Below, in pieces: positions 1-10,252 of a stretch of 64,000 nucleotides of DNA (positions are counted from its first letter, which is position 1; each line of letters opens with the position of its first letter). Under the pieces are notes generated by a model. It saw only the letters and a program-made list of their open reading frames with translations, did no database searches and was not told the origin of the DNA. Both the position numbers and the translations under genes were made by a program. Origin of the DNA: Chytridium lagenaria (Eukaryota; Chytridiomycota; Chytridiomycetes; Chytridiales; Chytridiaceae); the NCBI GenBank assembly GCA_025449115.1, contig JAHLKC010000045.1, positions 1-64,000 on the forward strand, given 5' to 3'.

Positions 1-686
1 GGGTGTGCCTATGCATGAAGAGCCTCTACGGACTCGTACAAGCACCAATGTGTTTCAACACCGACTTAAACACGTTCCAAGTCGACGAGGAGAAAGTTTA
101 CTCGCTCTGCGGCGGATTCATGTCTTTACTACAAGCGAAACGGCAAGGACCTCACCTTGAAGGGGTCTATGTTGATGATATCATAGAGGCATCAACAAGT
201 AAGGAGGAGTTAGATCGATCAGAAAAACGGTCATGAGACGTTACCGAGGTACAAGAGCTCCAAGTTTTCGATACGTTCTGGGGTGGAAATATCGTTATGA
301 TCGTGTAAAAGGGAAGATTGTGGTGCTACAGGAGAGATACATCGAAACGATGGGTCAAAAGCTGGAATTACTGAAAACTCTTTTACACTATACCCCAATG
401 GACGCCCGTCAAGAAACTCCTGAAGAACATGGAAGGCCAGATAACGAAAACGAACGAGAATAATCAAGGATACTGACAGTACACTGGATCCTTGATGCAT
501 GCCATGATTGGGACGCGACCAGATATCGCGTTTGCACTGGGTATGGCCGCAAGATTCCAAGAGAACCCTTACCCTGCGCATTGGAATGCGCTTTACCGCC
601 CTTGCGGATATCTTCAGCAAACTAAGCAACTGGGGATTCAGTATTCAAGAAGAGAGCAACTAAAATTGGGAGGATATGCGTGTTAG
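1..686 (+). pseudogene. Degraded copia reverse-transcriptase fragment
   Basis: Three short reading frames in succession (3-236, 233-463, 492-686) match consecutive parts of a Ty1/copia reverse transcriptase. The first carries SLYGLVQAP (LYGLKQA motif) and the palm motif VYVDDII. The second resembles the stretch after the palm. The third has RPDIAFALGMAARFQ and the YLQQTKQLGIQYS block just before RNase H. No RNase H, LTR or polypurine tract follows. The piece is cut by the window start, carries at least two frame breaks and is clearly dead. It lies on the opposite strand to the two larger copia elements further right. The family call rests on the motifs and on similarity to element A in this same window. 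Confidence 0.85.
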
Positions 687-689
687 GTT

Positions 690-2540
690 TCATCTTTCTA
701 GTTTATTTTACTTACCCGCATTCTCTTTTATTTCACTAAGTTCGTTTATGCCCCCGCACTGTTTCCTGCCTAAATTTCTGAGTTTAAATTTATTATTCAT
801 TTTGCTGCTAATACCATTTGTGTCAGCGTTAATCCCCGCACGTGAATCCCCGCGCGTGATTTGATTAAGTTACTTTACATGTTTGTTTTTACGTTTACCA
901 ACGTATATATTACATACTTAAGTACATTTGCGTATGCCATGGCATACCTGCCGATAATATTTTGGAGCAATAGCATTAAACTTAGGGCAAATATCTAGAT
1001 GCCTCCATTAGATTTTTGGAGACAAATATAGTTTAAAGCACCAACAATTAGAATAATTTTCCCAAAAATAGTTTTAACCTTCAGAAAAGAACATGTATAC
1101 AGCGTATGCAAACGTTTACACGCAATATGACATGCCCAAATACTAAACTTTGCTCAAAATTGTAGATGTCTTCTTCTAAATCTTTTAATGAAGTTAGGGT
1201 CAAATGACATTGAGACCCAACCAAATTAAAATATAAGACCTACTACAGTATTTGGATTCAGGTTTAAGTCAAATAATTATATCTAGTCCCGTTAGTAGCA
1301 ATTGCCGTCAATAAAGTTTCTCCAACCCACTACTTGTATATATCGCTAGTTCAACCAAAAAATTTGTAGTAGACTCTTTTCTCTAGATAAATCACTAGTG
1401 TGAAACACAATGGTGATGGTTTCAAGTTGCTGGCGCGCTTCGTTCTTGCAATATACCTTTCTGAATGCAATTTTACTATAAATTTAAATGAAAAGTTGAC
1501 TATAAATTGAAGTGAAAACTAATGTAAACAAAATCAGGTTTTGATCAAAACTCAAATGCCAACAGACTTTATTCAGCAATATGTATTATGCATACTGAAG
1601 CATGCACTGCAAATACAAAGGTGTTTCATAATATAATGAAGGTTTACCTTTTGTGGTTCAACCTCTCGTTCTTTCAAAAAATTGTTAACACTTCCATCCT
1701 TATAATATTAAATGTTCATACCTCTTCTTCTTACTTTCAACGCGATAGACACGTTCTTGGCTACAATAAGAAACGCTTTATAAAATAAAAAAAAGGAAGC
1801 AAATGGCAATAAGCAAATATAGACAAAAGTATACATCTATTTATAACAGCATACCATTGCATACAGCCGCAGCCATAAAAAGTGTTAAATGTTAAAGTAG
1901 ATGATAAAAGAAAATATAATTAAACTATAAACCTACCCAACGTAACATGATGTGTTTGCTGCTTTGGAGACTTTGGCAATTGGGTTGTTGGCGACGTAGC
2001 TACATTTAATTAGCGTAAGCATAATTTAACTTCCTCGGTTTGCGACAGGGGTTACGGGGCTGGTATGTAATTAAACATAATGAATTAATAAAGTAAATAA
2101 ACTATAAAAATGATGATGGGGTCTCCAGAGGTGACAGGGAGCTAATAACGATGAAACTTCCATATACTGATGTTAACTTAATTTCCCAATACATATAGAA
2201 GGTGGGGATTTACAACAGACTTAACTTATGACCCGTCAATCCCTCCTCCTTTGTATCATAAAACAAACATAAAATAATAAAGTTTAGGGATTAACGCATC
2301 CTCAAATGGAATGAGGAGCTCAATACAACTGACAAAGTAAAAACTTAAAATAACGCGTAAACAAAACAAAGTTCGGGGAAAAACAACTTAGACGAAATAC
2401 GAATGTGGGTGAGTAAAACAAAATAGAAAGATGAAAACCGCAACAATCCATGCACAGTTTTTTTAAAAAAACTAGAATACATACAAAATCCACAGACTTG
2501 AAAAGGGATATCTTACCCTTTCCCTTATACGACGGCGAGG
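690..2540. other. AT-rich stretch with no supported gene
   Basis: No exon chain or conserved domain could be followed on either strand. It contains a perfect 16-bp palindrome, GTATGCCATGGCATAC (932-947), and a related imperfect copy near 1850-1864. The right-hand part may include further 3' exons or the 3' UTR of the minus-strand zinc-finger gene that begins at 3726, since no stop was reached at 2550. Confidence 0.5.
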
Positions 2541-2549
2541 TTATCTAAC

Positions 2550-3726
2550 CTTTTCCAACAAAAACCTTGTGCGCGTACTTTGGCTGTATAAGGTTAACAG
2601 CAGCAGCAGTATGTTTTGGTATACCATGGTATACATATGTACGGTCAAACTCACCTTTTCCAGCGGTCGGCGACGGCTTCTCCGTTCTCTCCATCTCTTC
2701 TTCAACATGAGCCTCCACGTCAATGCGCAATTGAGACGGAATCTTCGCTGCTAAATAACGCACACAGAAGAAATTAGAAATCAGCACCGCATGACATAAA
2801 CAACACTCAAAATACCTTTAACCAAACGTTCCTGTTTTGGCTTGACGACCTCTATCTCGAGCTCTATTCTTGTTAGTCCGATAAGACACTTCACATACCT
2901 TTGACGTACGATGCCAGGGTTGGTTCATACTCTTCCTTGACATCACTCGTCTTCCTCAACAGGCTTGCTACTGAACCTGACCTTTTCGTAAGGAGCAGGC
3001 TTTTTTCGTGGCAGTGGCTCTTGCTTACGTGGCTCATCAGGCTTATAAAAATTAGCATATAAATGATTAAATTTCATATACCACAACAACGACCTCCGAT
3101 TCTTTGTCGGCCCATTTAAATAACATTATTGTCTTTGTCAATGAGATGTCCAGTAACTCGGGGGCTATCTGCAAACCAGCTCTCTTTGAAGGGCTGATGT
3201 ATGCAGATTTTGCCTGGTTGCATCATTACATAAACTTGAGGTTATACTACCTTTGTAATCTTCAAACGTAAACTTTCAGCACGGCAAGACCAACCCCCTA
3301 ACCTTGGGAGGAAGTCAATCAATGCTGCAATCCTGACTTTCTCCGTGAGCAATACATCCGTGGCTTTCTTCTTCACATCAGTCAGGCGATAAAATCGCGT
3401 TCGTTGCAACTCCTAATAGACTTTTACCATAATAAGAATTGGCATAATAGCTACCATACTTTTGGGTTGCCGTAACCGTTTGCAAATGATAGTGGCCCTT
3501 CGCACCGCGTTTTTTTGTTGCTGAACTTTGTTGAGGTTGCTGAATGGTGGCGTGGGAACCGCCAAAGACTCTGGTATATCTTTTCCGTGGTGTCCAGTTT
3601 CATTATCATGGTAACAATAAGACCACGGATTGCATGACCATTGGCGCTAGTACTTTGTAAGTGGTCCTCCAAATGCCTTGATGATGTGACGGACTCCATC
3701 TCTTTGTCACAACATGGGCAATACAT
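2550..3726 (-). CDS. Unrecognised multi-exon gene with N-terminal C2H2-like zinc finger (3' end not found)
   Basis: Seven exons can be chained with GT-AG introns of 37-71 nt: 3726-3460, 3412-3251, 3213-3094, 3041-2899, 2851-2816, 2750-2655, 2583-2550. The first three junctions are all phase 0. The protein starts MYCPCCDKEMES and has a C-x2-C-x11-H-x3-H motif ending HLEDH, close to a C2H2 finger. Basic and helical blocks follow (RFYRLTDVKKKATDVLL; ISPSKRAGLQIAPELLDI), then a proline/lysine linker (EPLPRKKPAPYEKVRF) and an acidic block (IDVEAHVEEEMERTEK). Exon 4 has an in-frame TGA near 2945 that one inserted base would explain, because the reading resumes with DVKEEYEPTLASYV. I do not recognise the family. 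It could be a host gene or the gene of an unknown mobile element, given its repeat-rich surroundings. Exon calls are by eye. Confidence 0.5.
2619..2634. repeat. Perfect 16-bp palindrome inside an intron
   Basis: GTATACCATGGTATAC is its own reverse complement. It lies in the 71-nt intron (2654-2584) of the minus-strand zinc-finger gene. Related palindromes occur at 932-947 and, less perfectly, at about 1850, 3807-3821, 18560-18720 and 20015-20035. Confidence 0.85.
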
Positions 3727-3729
3727 TTT

Positions 3730-4650
3730 TTGCAACGATTTTCTTTAGTGTTACTGTAGCAGTGGACTTCAAGTAATCCGTTGAGTAAAAGCATCTATCA
3801 GCGTTACATACCATTGTATACTTTAAATGTAAGATAATTTGCATATTTGCTGTGAGTTATTCTCTAACCAGCCAATCCACTGAAATCTACGTAAGCCACA
3901 GCATACAAGTGTATACCATGAATTTCTATTATATTTCAACAGATTCGGTTTGTTTTTGTACATTAACACAATGCAGCTAAACAATATCAGGCCAACAAGC
4001 CAAACGTTTATCAATGCAATGCAAAGACATAAAGGGTATTTACAATAAAACAGATATATTTACATGCTTGACGCTTTGACAACAAATTTTTTCTGGACTC
4101 AAAGAACATGGAGAAGAACGGTAAAGTTCAACAGCAACAACTGCAGAACACATATGATGATGGTGAATACATTGAACAATTAGCCTTTGATGTGAAGTTC
4201 TCTCTATGGCCCCTCTGCTAAGCCTTGGCATACAGAGGTAGAGAACCACATAATGGGTGACAAGACTAGTGTCTAGGAGGTACTTCTAGATCAAGAGTCA
4301 AGCCGTATTCTTCTGCCTTTAGTGACAGCTGGGATTTTAGTTGCTGTGGTTCTGCTCTAAAAACTAATCTAACTGAAGTAAAGGAAGGAAAAAGGAAGGA
4401 AAAAGGTACTCAGGCGGAGATCCAACGCGCCAGAGTGGAAGAGTCATCAAGGAAGGAGTCCATCCCGCTCCTAGTAGTGTACAAGGCCACGTAATCGCCG
4501 CAATAAGCCGTTTTAACATGTTCTCATCTGATCTCTTCTACCTAAGGTCCTGCTCATGCCGGACTCCAACTCACAGGCAACTAGATAGCCAGTCATCGCA
4601 ATCGAGAAAAAAACAGAGGTAGTCATACTACCCCAAACCTTCAAAGGAAT
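3730..4650. other. No supported gene; possible 5' exons of the minus-strand zinc-finger gene
   Basis: A minus-strand open frame at 4249-4040 ends beside a plausible donor. It could be an upstream exon of the zinc-finger gene, but no phase-consistent link was found. An imperfect copy of the GTATACC palindrome lies at 3807-3821. Confidence 0.3.
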
Positions 4651-4662
4651 CATGCCACAGAG

Positions 4663-5145
4663 GTGTCTTTCCAGGGCTCAGGCCTTCTCAGACACAATGT
4701 CTTGGTTCAAGGTGTAGTCTTCCCCAGCGGCGTAATCTCCGAGCGCCCACAGGTACAACTAAATAACACAGTATTGAAGAACAGAAGAATGAAGAAAGCA
4801 TGGCCCAAGGGCAGCCATTCCTGGATGTATGTGTGGGATCAATCCAGGACTATAAAGGTGCACGTAAATCTATTCAACTTTCTATAAATAATAAAACAAC
4901 AAAATAAGAATAAGGGCACAATGTCTATATAGCGACGCATTCATGCCACTTGGTGAGGTTATCTTATAATCCCACATTGAACGTTATTAACTTGATGTCT
5001 ATATACACAATCTATAGATTATGATGGTTCAGGAAGCCCTGAGGATCCAACTTACAGTGAAGATGATGATGAGCCAACTCAGAATGAGGAGATGGAGATT
5101 GATGTGTTAAATGAAGACTCAACTCGTAGTCAAGGACTCTCATAA
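4663..5145 (+). pseudogene. Possible gene scrap with acidic C-terminus
   Basis: After an acceptor-like ctatag, a plus-strand exon at 5018-5145 reads an acidic tail (YSEDDDEPTQNEEMEIDVL) and ends at TAA. An upstream frame at 4663-4854 ends next to a possible donor (gtgcac) and could be the preceding exon; the intron would then be 163 nt. That putative intron holds a repeat also found inverted near 21.3 kb. No function is recognisable. Element A begins 84 bp after the stop, so a gene end may have been left beside the insertion. Confidence 0.25.
4905..4985 (+). repeat. Dispersed repeat, copy 1 (inverted relative to 21300-21385)
   Basis: This stretch, with core GCGACGCATTCATGCC followed by CTTGGTGAGGTTATC, occurs again on the opposite strand at about 21300-21385 with a handful of differences. 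Both copies contain a TATATA box-like run. The parent repeat family is not identified. Confidence 0.7.
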
Positions 5146-5228
5146 AGATATTGCGAATGGTTGATAGGAACACTGCCGCACGGGGAGACACTTCAAATGA
5201 AAACAGTGAGTTCCATGCTTGACACTCT

Positions 5229-5233
5229 GAACT
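5229..5233. repeat. Target-site duplication GAACT, left of copia A
   Basis: GAACT immediately precedes the left LTR and is repeated exactly at 10248-10252, directly after the right LTR. A 5-bp duplication is the expected length for copia integrases. Confidence 0.95.
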
Positions 5234-5555
5234 TGTTGGATCCTGACGCGTACTTAGAGCTCAATAAAGACAAATGTATATATATGATCACTTATTTTAT
5301 TACATTGGAAAAACCTCGAGTTTTATACTAAGAGCTGGCACAGTCGGCACAGTCCTAGCACAGTCGGCAAAGCCGCTGTTGTCATCACTGTGCCTGCACA
5401 GTCGCAGCACAGTTCCCGCACAGTCGATGACATGGAGAATAACACGAAGAGCAAAAACCAAGTAACTAAACAAACAGTAGAAAGACCAAGAGTCATTAAC
5501 CAACATAATAGCGAAAACTAACAAGTGCATATAAGTGAAGATGTAAAACCCAACA
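5234..5555 (-). repeat. LTR of copia A (3' LTR in element sense)
   Basis: 322 bp, starting TGTTGGATCC and ending AAACCCAACA on the plus strand, so the ends form the usual TG...CA inverted termini. It contains several copies of GCACAGTC between about 5338 and 5428. It is followed by the polypurine-tract complement TTCTCCCCCTT. Confidence 0.95.
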
Positions 5556-5566
5556 TTCTCCCCCTT
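5556..5566 (-). promoter_or_regulatory. Polypurine tract of copia A
   Basis: Minus-strand AAGGGGGAGAA abuts the 3' LTR. This is where plus-strand DNA synthesis is primed in LTR retrotransposons. Element B has the same tract at the same position. Confidence 0.85.
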
Positions 5567-5629
5567 ACATCAAACGCTATGTCTGACTCAACACTTTATC
5601 TGGTCAATCCACCAAATCCACCATTCCCA

Positions 5630-8600
5630 TCATCCTCCGAAAATTCTCAAACTTTCCACGAGGTAAGGCTTTGGTGAGAGCATCTGCTGGCTGATCATCC
5701 GTCCAACATGCTCAACTCTGATCAGTCCCTGTCTGATCCTATCCCTCACAGCGTGAAAACGTAAGTCCACATGACGCGATCGAGAGCTGATTTTCGCGTT
5801 TCTGGGCGACAGCGTTGGCGCTAGTGTTGTCCCCGTAGATGACAGGTGGAATGTTGAAGCTGTAGCCAAGTTCATCCAACAACTGAACTATCCAGACCAT
5901 ATCTGACGAGGCCTCACTCAATGCCACGTACTCAGCTTCTGAACTAGACACAGCTACCGACGTTTGCTTCTTGGATCCCCACAACACAGCTCCCCCATTG
6001 AGTGTTATCACATAACACTCACAGACTTCTCCCATCCTCATCATTACCAAGGTCTGCATCACAATATCCAACCAGTTCCAGCTCCTCCCGAGCTGAATAC
6101 TGAATCCCAATGGTTTTCGTTTGTTGAAGATACGCGACAATTCGCGTTGCGCAATTCCAGTGTCCAGACTGAGGAGCTACTTGGTACCGAGCTACCATTC
6201 CCGTGGCGTAAGCAATATCAGGTCTGACTGAGACCATTGTATACATGATGGAGCCGATAACTGAACGGTAAGAGGTGCCCTCCATCTCATGAATCACCTC
6301 TCCCTCCATCTCCGCCTGTATCTTCACCCCAGTCTCCATCGGCGTCTGCTTGAGGTAGTTTGATGGCACCCCAAACTTCTTGATGAGCCCATCAATGTAG
6401 TTCTCCTGCTTGATGCCCAACTCCCCCTTCTCCCTGTTGTAACGGACTTGCAATCCAACTGCAATTCTAGGCTCCCCCTGCGCTGTCGACCGGAAAGCTC
6501 TATTCAAGTCCTCCTCAAAGGCCATAGCTTCCTCAACAGTTGTCGTCGCGAGAATCACGTCATCAACATAGATGACCAACAGAGTAAGCTTCCTTCCGTT
6601 CCTCTTCCAGTAGAGGCAAGGGTCCGACTTGCACTGCTTGAAGCGCTTTGATCGAATCCACTCATCAAAGACCTCATTCCATTCCAGCGGTGCTTGCTTT
6701 AACCCATACAAACTTCTCAACAAACGACACACCATGCCCTCCTTTCCTTCAACCGCGAACCCCTCCGGCTGCTCTATAAAGATCTCAACGTCTGTCAACT
6801 TCCCATTTAAGAACGCTGTCTTCACGTCAATTGTCTGAGCTCCAACCGCTCATGGCAAGCTACGGCAAGGAAGATCCTGATCGTTGACGACCGAGCAACT
6901 GGTGAGAATATCTCAAAGAAATCCTCCCCCTCTTTCTGGCTATATCCCTTAGCCACGAAACGCGCTTTGTATCGAACAACCTCTCCATGCTCTCCTCTCT
7001 TGCGTTTAAAGACCCATCCAGACTTGATGGTCTTCTTATCGGTAGGTCGAGGAGCCAGAACCCATGTTGAGTTCTCGAGTAGAGACTTGTACTCGTCCTC
7101 CATGGCTGCTAGCCATTCCTTGCTATCTGAGCGACTTGATGCTTCTTCATAGGTATGTGGGTCTTCATCGAGTTCCGTGTTGTGCGCTGTTGGACGCGGT
7201 CCCACCGTGAACCACGCCAGATTCCTTGGCTTTGGAATGCGAGAGGACCGCCTTACACCTTGAACCAGAGGTGATCTTTCTGCTGGGGACTCTTCTCCAG
7301 GTGAGTCTTGACGTGTTGATGGCGTCCGTGGTGTCCTCGGTCTCCCTCCTTGAGGTGTTGATGGTGCCGAAGAAAAATCGTCCGCTGACCCATCATCTTC
7401 TGAGTCTACCCCAGCTCCAGCACCTCCAACGTTCTCATCACCCTCATCTTCAGTATCACTGTCCTCAACCTCACTGTCAAGTTCCCCATCACCGTTGCTT
7501 AAGTCATCCTCAGATGAATCTTCATCATCATTCTCTTCCCCCAGCTCGTTGTTGGTCTTCCATTCCGTCCAGTCCCCACGCACCGTTCCTTTGTAGTCAA
7601 GTCCGAGTTTTGTCTCGTCAAAAATCACAGACTTGCTCCTCATCACGCGTTTCCCTACTGGATCATACACCCGAAAGCCCAAAGGCTCATAACCCACAAA
7701 GACGCCTTTCTTCGCGTTGTACTGTCCCTTCTTCCTCTGCTGCTTTGGCACGTGCATGTAGGACGCACATCCAAAAATTCTAACGAGATCAAGGTGCGGT
7801 TTCTTTCCCGTGAAGACTTCATAAGGCGTTATCGAGTCTGGATTCGACTTCCTCGGTGAGCGATTAACGAGGTATGTAGCCGTCATCACTGCCTCTCCCC
7901 AGAACTTCATAGGCAGGCCAGAATGACTCAACATGGATTTTGCCTTCTCCATGAGAGTCCGATTCATTCGTTCTGCAATTCCATTTTGCTCTGGCGAATA
8001 CGGCATGGTGTAGGTGAGCGTGATCCCCTTCGCTAAACACCACTCCTGAAGATCCTTGTTCTTAAACTCCCCACCGTTATCAGCTACAATCTCTCTGAGC
8101 CTGTCAGGCTCCTGCGAGAGTACGGCCTCTTCAAGCTTCTTCGAGTTCTCACAGTAATCGATACTTGTGATTCTCCCACCAGTAAGTCGCTCCGCTTCTT
8201 CTTTGAACAGCTTGATGTACTTGACAGCTTGCGACTTCTCCTTGAGCAGGTACGTCATCGTGTATCCAGACATTGAGTCTACCGCCACCAAATAGTACTG
8301 AGCCCCTCCAATCGATTTTGTTGACATAGGTCCAGCAAGATCAACGTGAACCCTCTCCAAGGGCTTCTTTGATCTCTTCTCCTTTGACGGAAACGACGCC
8401 CTGGTGAGTTTCCCATCCAGACACCCCTCACACAGAACACCTGAGTCGGTTCCAACCACCTTGACTCCCTTTGCCACCATTGGCAAAGTTTTGACGTTCT
8501 TCATTCCTAAATGACCCATTCGACAGTGCCACGTGTAAACGTCATTCAGAGCCGAGCTCTTAACCCCCGTAGTCGTATGGTTTCCCTCAGGGTTGCCCTC

Positions 8601-8951
8601 CGTCAGGTAATATAGGTTGGATCCATCCTTCTTGAATTCTGCAACCCCAACTCCTTTTGCTGACTTGAGAATGTAACCGCCCTTAACAGGATGCGCCTCA
8701 AGACCCTTTCCACTGGCCATCCCAAGCGACACCAAGTTCCTCTTAATGCCGGGCACATACAGAACGTTCCTCAAGATGATTGTTGACGGTTCTCCATTCA
8801 CCATCACCTCCAGTTCTGCATCCCCCATCCCTGTCGCGTCGAGCTTTGTTCCTGACTCTGCCGTTCCAACGCTGCTTGAGACGTGACGAAAATTACAAGA
8901 CATTCTCGATTGAACGTCATATGGTGAGTGGCTCCAGAGTCCATGATCCAC
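5630..8951 (-). pseudogene. pol: copia A pol: integrase, reverse transcriptase, RNase H (frame-broken)
   Basis: Read leftwards, the largest frame (8951-6822) holds the integrase zinc motif (HCRMGHLG then CEGC), the catalytic DDE residues (Asp in DLAGPMST, Asp in ADNGGEF, Glu in EQNGIAERMN), an acidic linker and the start of reverse transcriptase (ARFVAKGYSQKEGEDF). One missing base at about 6830 moves the frame to 6825-6019, which has SLYGLKQAPLEWNE, the catalytic YVDDVILA and the start of RNase H (YCDADLGND). Another break near 6030 leads to 6140-5739 with SSSEAEYVALSEAS, and a last one near 5760 leads to the C-terminal piece. Integrase inserts the DNA copy; RT and RNase H make it. As given, the gene cannot yield one Gag-Pol chain. 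Confidence 0.92.
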
Positions 8952-9892
8952 CTCATGTCCCTATTGTCTTTAGCTGTCACCGTGAAATTCACCTCAGTGG
9001 TGAATGCCATTGCTGATTCCGCCGTGTTGACTGATCCCTTCTTCTTCTTCCAGGATCCCTTCTTTTTCTTCCACTTGGGTTTCCCTCCCTTGCTGCTCCC
9101 TTCACCCTCGGTGTCGGAGTCGTCGTTCTTCTTCCTAGACCAGCAATCTTTCTTGAGGTGTCCAACTTTCCCACAGTGGTAACAGGTACGTACTTCCTGT
9201 TCCTTCTTCCCAGGTCCTTTTCCCTTTGCCGGGAATTTCCCATTCCTCTTCACGAAGAACGCCTCCATCTGATCATCCCTTCCCTCCTTGTCTCTCAGCT
9301 TGGTCTCAAAGTCCAAAAGCCGCCCGACCACCTGGGTGTAGTCGCCAACAAGATCCTCATCCGCCTCGATCGTCGTCACAATGACATCAAAGCACTCGGG
9401 AAGCTTTGTCAATAGGTAAGAAGTCTTCTGCTCTTCCGATGTGGAGTGACCGGCGGCAGCTTGCTGCTGAACGAGCTTTGAGAGAGTGCTGATGAAATCG
9501 TTCAAATCCTCTCCCTCCTTCATTTGCAGCTCCATGAGTCGGCGCATCAAAGCGTTCCTATTTGAGTGAGCCTTGCGCTCATAGGACGTCTCCAGAGCCG
9601 TCCAGACTGCTGCTGACGACTCCAGGTTCTGCACCAGAGGTAATATTGAATCCGTGATCCTTCCCTCCAGTTTTGCCCTTGCCTTCTCATCTAACTCTTC
9701 CTCCTTCTTCCTTTCCTTTTTCTCAGCTACTGTTGGAGCATCCCTGTCAGCGTATGGAGTGATCCCAGACTCAACAATGTGCCAGAGTCCCTTTGCCCTC
9801 AGGTAGGTCTTCATGCGATGCTTCCAGATGAAGTAGTCTTTGCCGTCAAACAGCTTTGGCTTCTCAGCCCCGTCTTTGTCGTCTTTGCCCAT
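8804..9892 (-). CDS. gag: copia A gag with start of protease
   Basis: The 362-residue frame starts at an ATG about 20 bp after the primer-binding site region. It has the copia Gag N-terminus (KLFDGKDYFIWKHRMKTYL), a coiled region, and a CCHC zinc knuckle CYHCGKVGHLKKDC near residue 240 that binds RNA. A lysine-rich stretch follows, then the aspartic protease signature MDSGATHHM. The true reading should run on into pol, but a single-base break near 8890 separates protease from integrase. The product assembles virus-like particles and matures itself by protease cleavage. Gag and protease share one frame, as expected for copia. Confidence 0.9.
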   Translation of the reverse strand: MGKDDKDGAEKPKLFDGKDYFIWKHRMKTYLRAKGLWHIVESGITPYADRDAPTVAEKKERKKEEELDEKARAKLEGRITDSILPLVQNLESSAAVWTALETSYERKAHSNRNALMRRLMELQMKEGEDLNDFISTLSKLVQQQAAAGHSTSEEQKTSYLLTKLPECFDVIVTTIEADEDLVGDYTQVVGRLLDFETKLRDKEGRDDQMEAFFVKRNGKFPAKGKGPGKKEQEVRTCYHCGKVGHLKKDCWSRKKNDDSDTEGEGSSKGGKPKWKKKKGSWKKKKGSVNTAESAMAFTTEVNFTVTAKDNRDMRWIMDSGATHHMTFNRECLVIFVTSQAALERQSQEQSSTRQGWGMQNWR

Positions 9893-9909
9893 GGTACGTG
9901 TTGTAAACC

Positions 9910-9925
9910 TCGAAGTGCTACCAAA
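9910..9925 (-). promoter_or_regulatory. Primer-binding site of copia A
   Basis: Minus-strand TTTGGTAGCACTTCG directly follows the 5' LTR. TGGTAGC is the complement of a tRNA ending GCTACCA, as in initiator methionine tRNA, the usual copia primer. The assignment to iMet is inference. Confidence 0.7.
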
Positions 9926-10247
9926 TGTTGGATCCTGACGCGTACTTAGAGCTCAATAAAGACAAATGTATATATATGATCACTTATTTTATTACATTGG
10001 AAAACCTCGAGTTCTTATACTAAGAGCTGGCACAGTCGGCACAGTCCTAGCACAGTCGGCAAAGCCGCTGTTGTCATCACTGTGCCTGCACAGTCGCAGC
10101 ACAGTTCCCGCACAGTCGATGACATGGAGAATAACACGAAGAACAAAAACCAAGTAACTAAACAAACAGTAGAAAGACCAAGAGTCATTAACCAACATAA
10201 TAGCGAAAACTAACAAGTGCATATAAGTGAAGATGTAAAACCCAACA
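9926..10247 (-). repeat. LTR of copia A (5' LTR in element sense)
   Basis: 322 bp, nearly identical to 5234-5555; differences are one A-run length, one extra C and one G/A change. It is flanked on the right by the duplication GAACT (10248-10252). Confidence 0.95.
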
Positions 10248-10252
10248 GAACT

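Larger units (their letters stand above)
5234..10247 (-). mobile_element. Complete copia LTR retrotransposon A
   Basis: This 5,014-bp element is bounded by two 322-bp LTRs and a 5-bp duplication (GAACT). It lies on the minus strand, so its 5' LTR is 9926-10247. Next to the 5' LTR is a primer-binding site, TGGTAGCACTTCG, two bases inside, complementary to a tRNA 3' end of initiator-Met type. Next to the 3' LTR is the polypurine tract AAGGGGGAGAA (minus strand of 5556-5566). Internal order is gag, protease, integrase, reverse transcriptase, RNase H, as in Ty1/copia. The two LTRs differ at about three places, so the insertion is recent, yet the coding region is broken by several single-base frame changes. 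It may be a trans-mobilised copy, or the breaks may be sequence errors. Confidence 0.95.

Noticed and set aside
7226..7783. Plus-strand open frame of 185 residues inside copia A
   Set aside because: It is the shadow of the acidic integrase linker on the minus strand; no domain.
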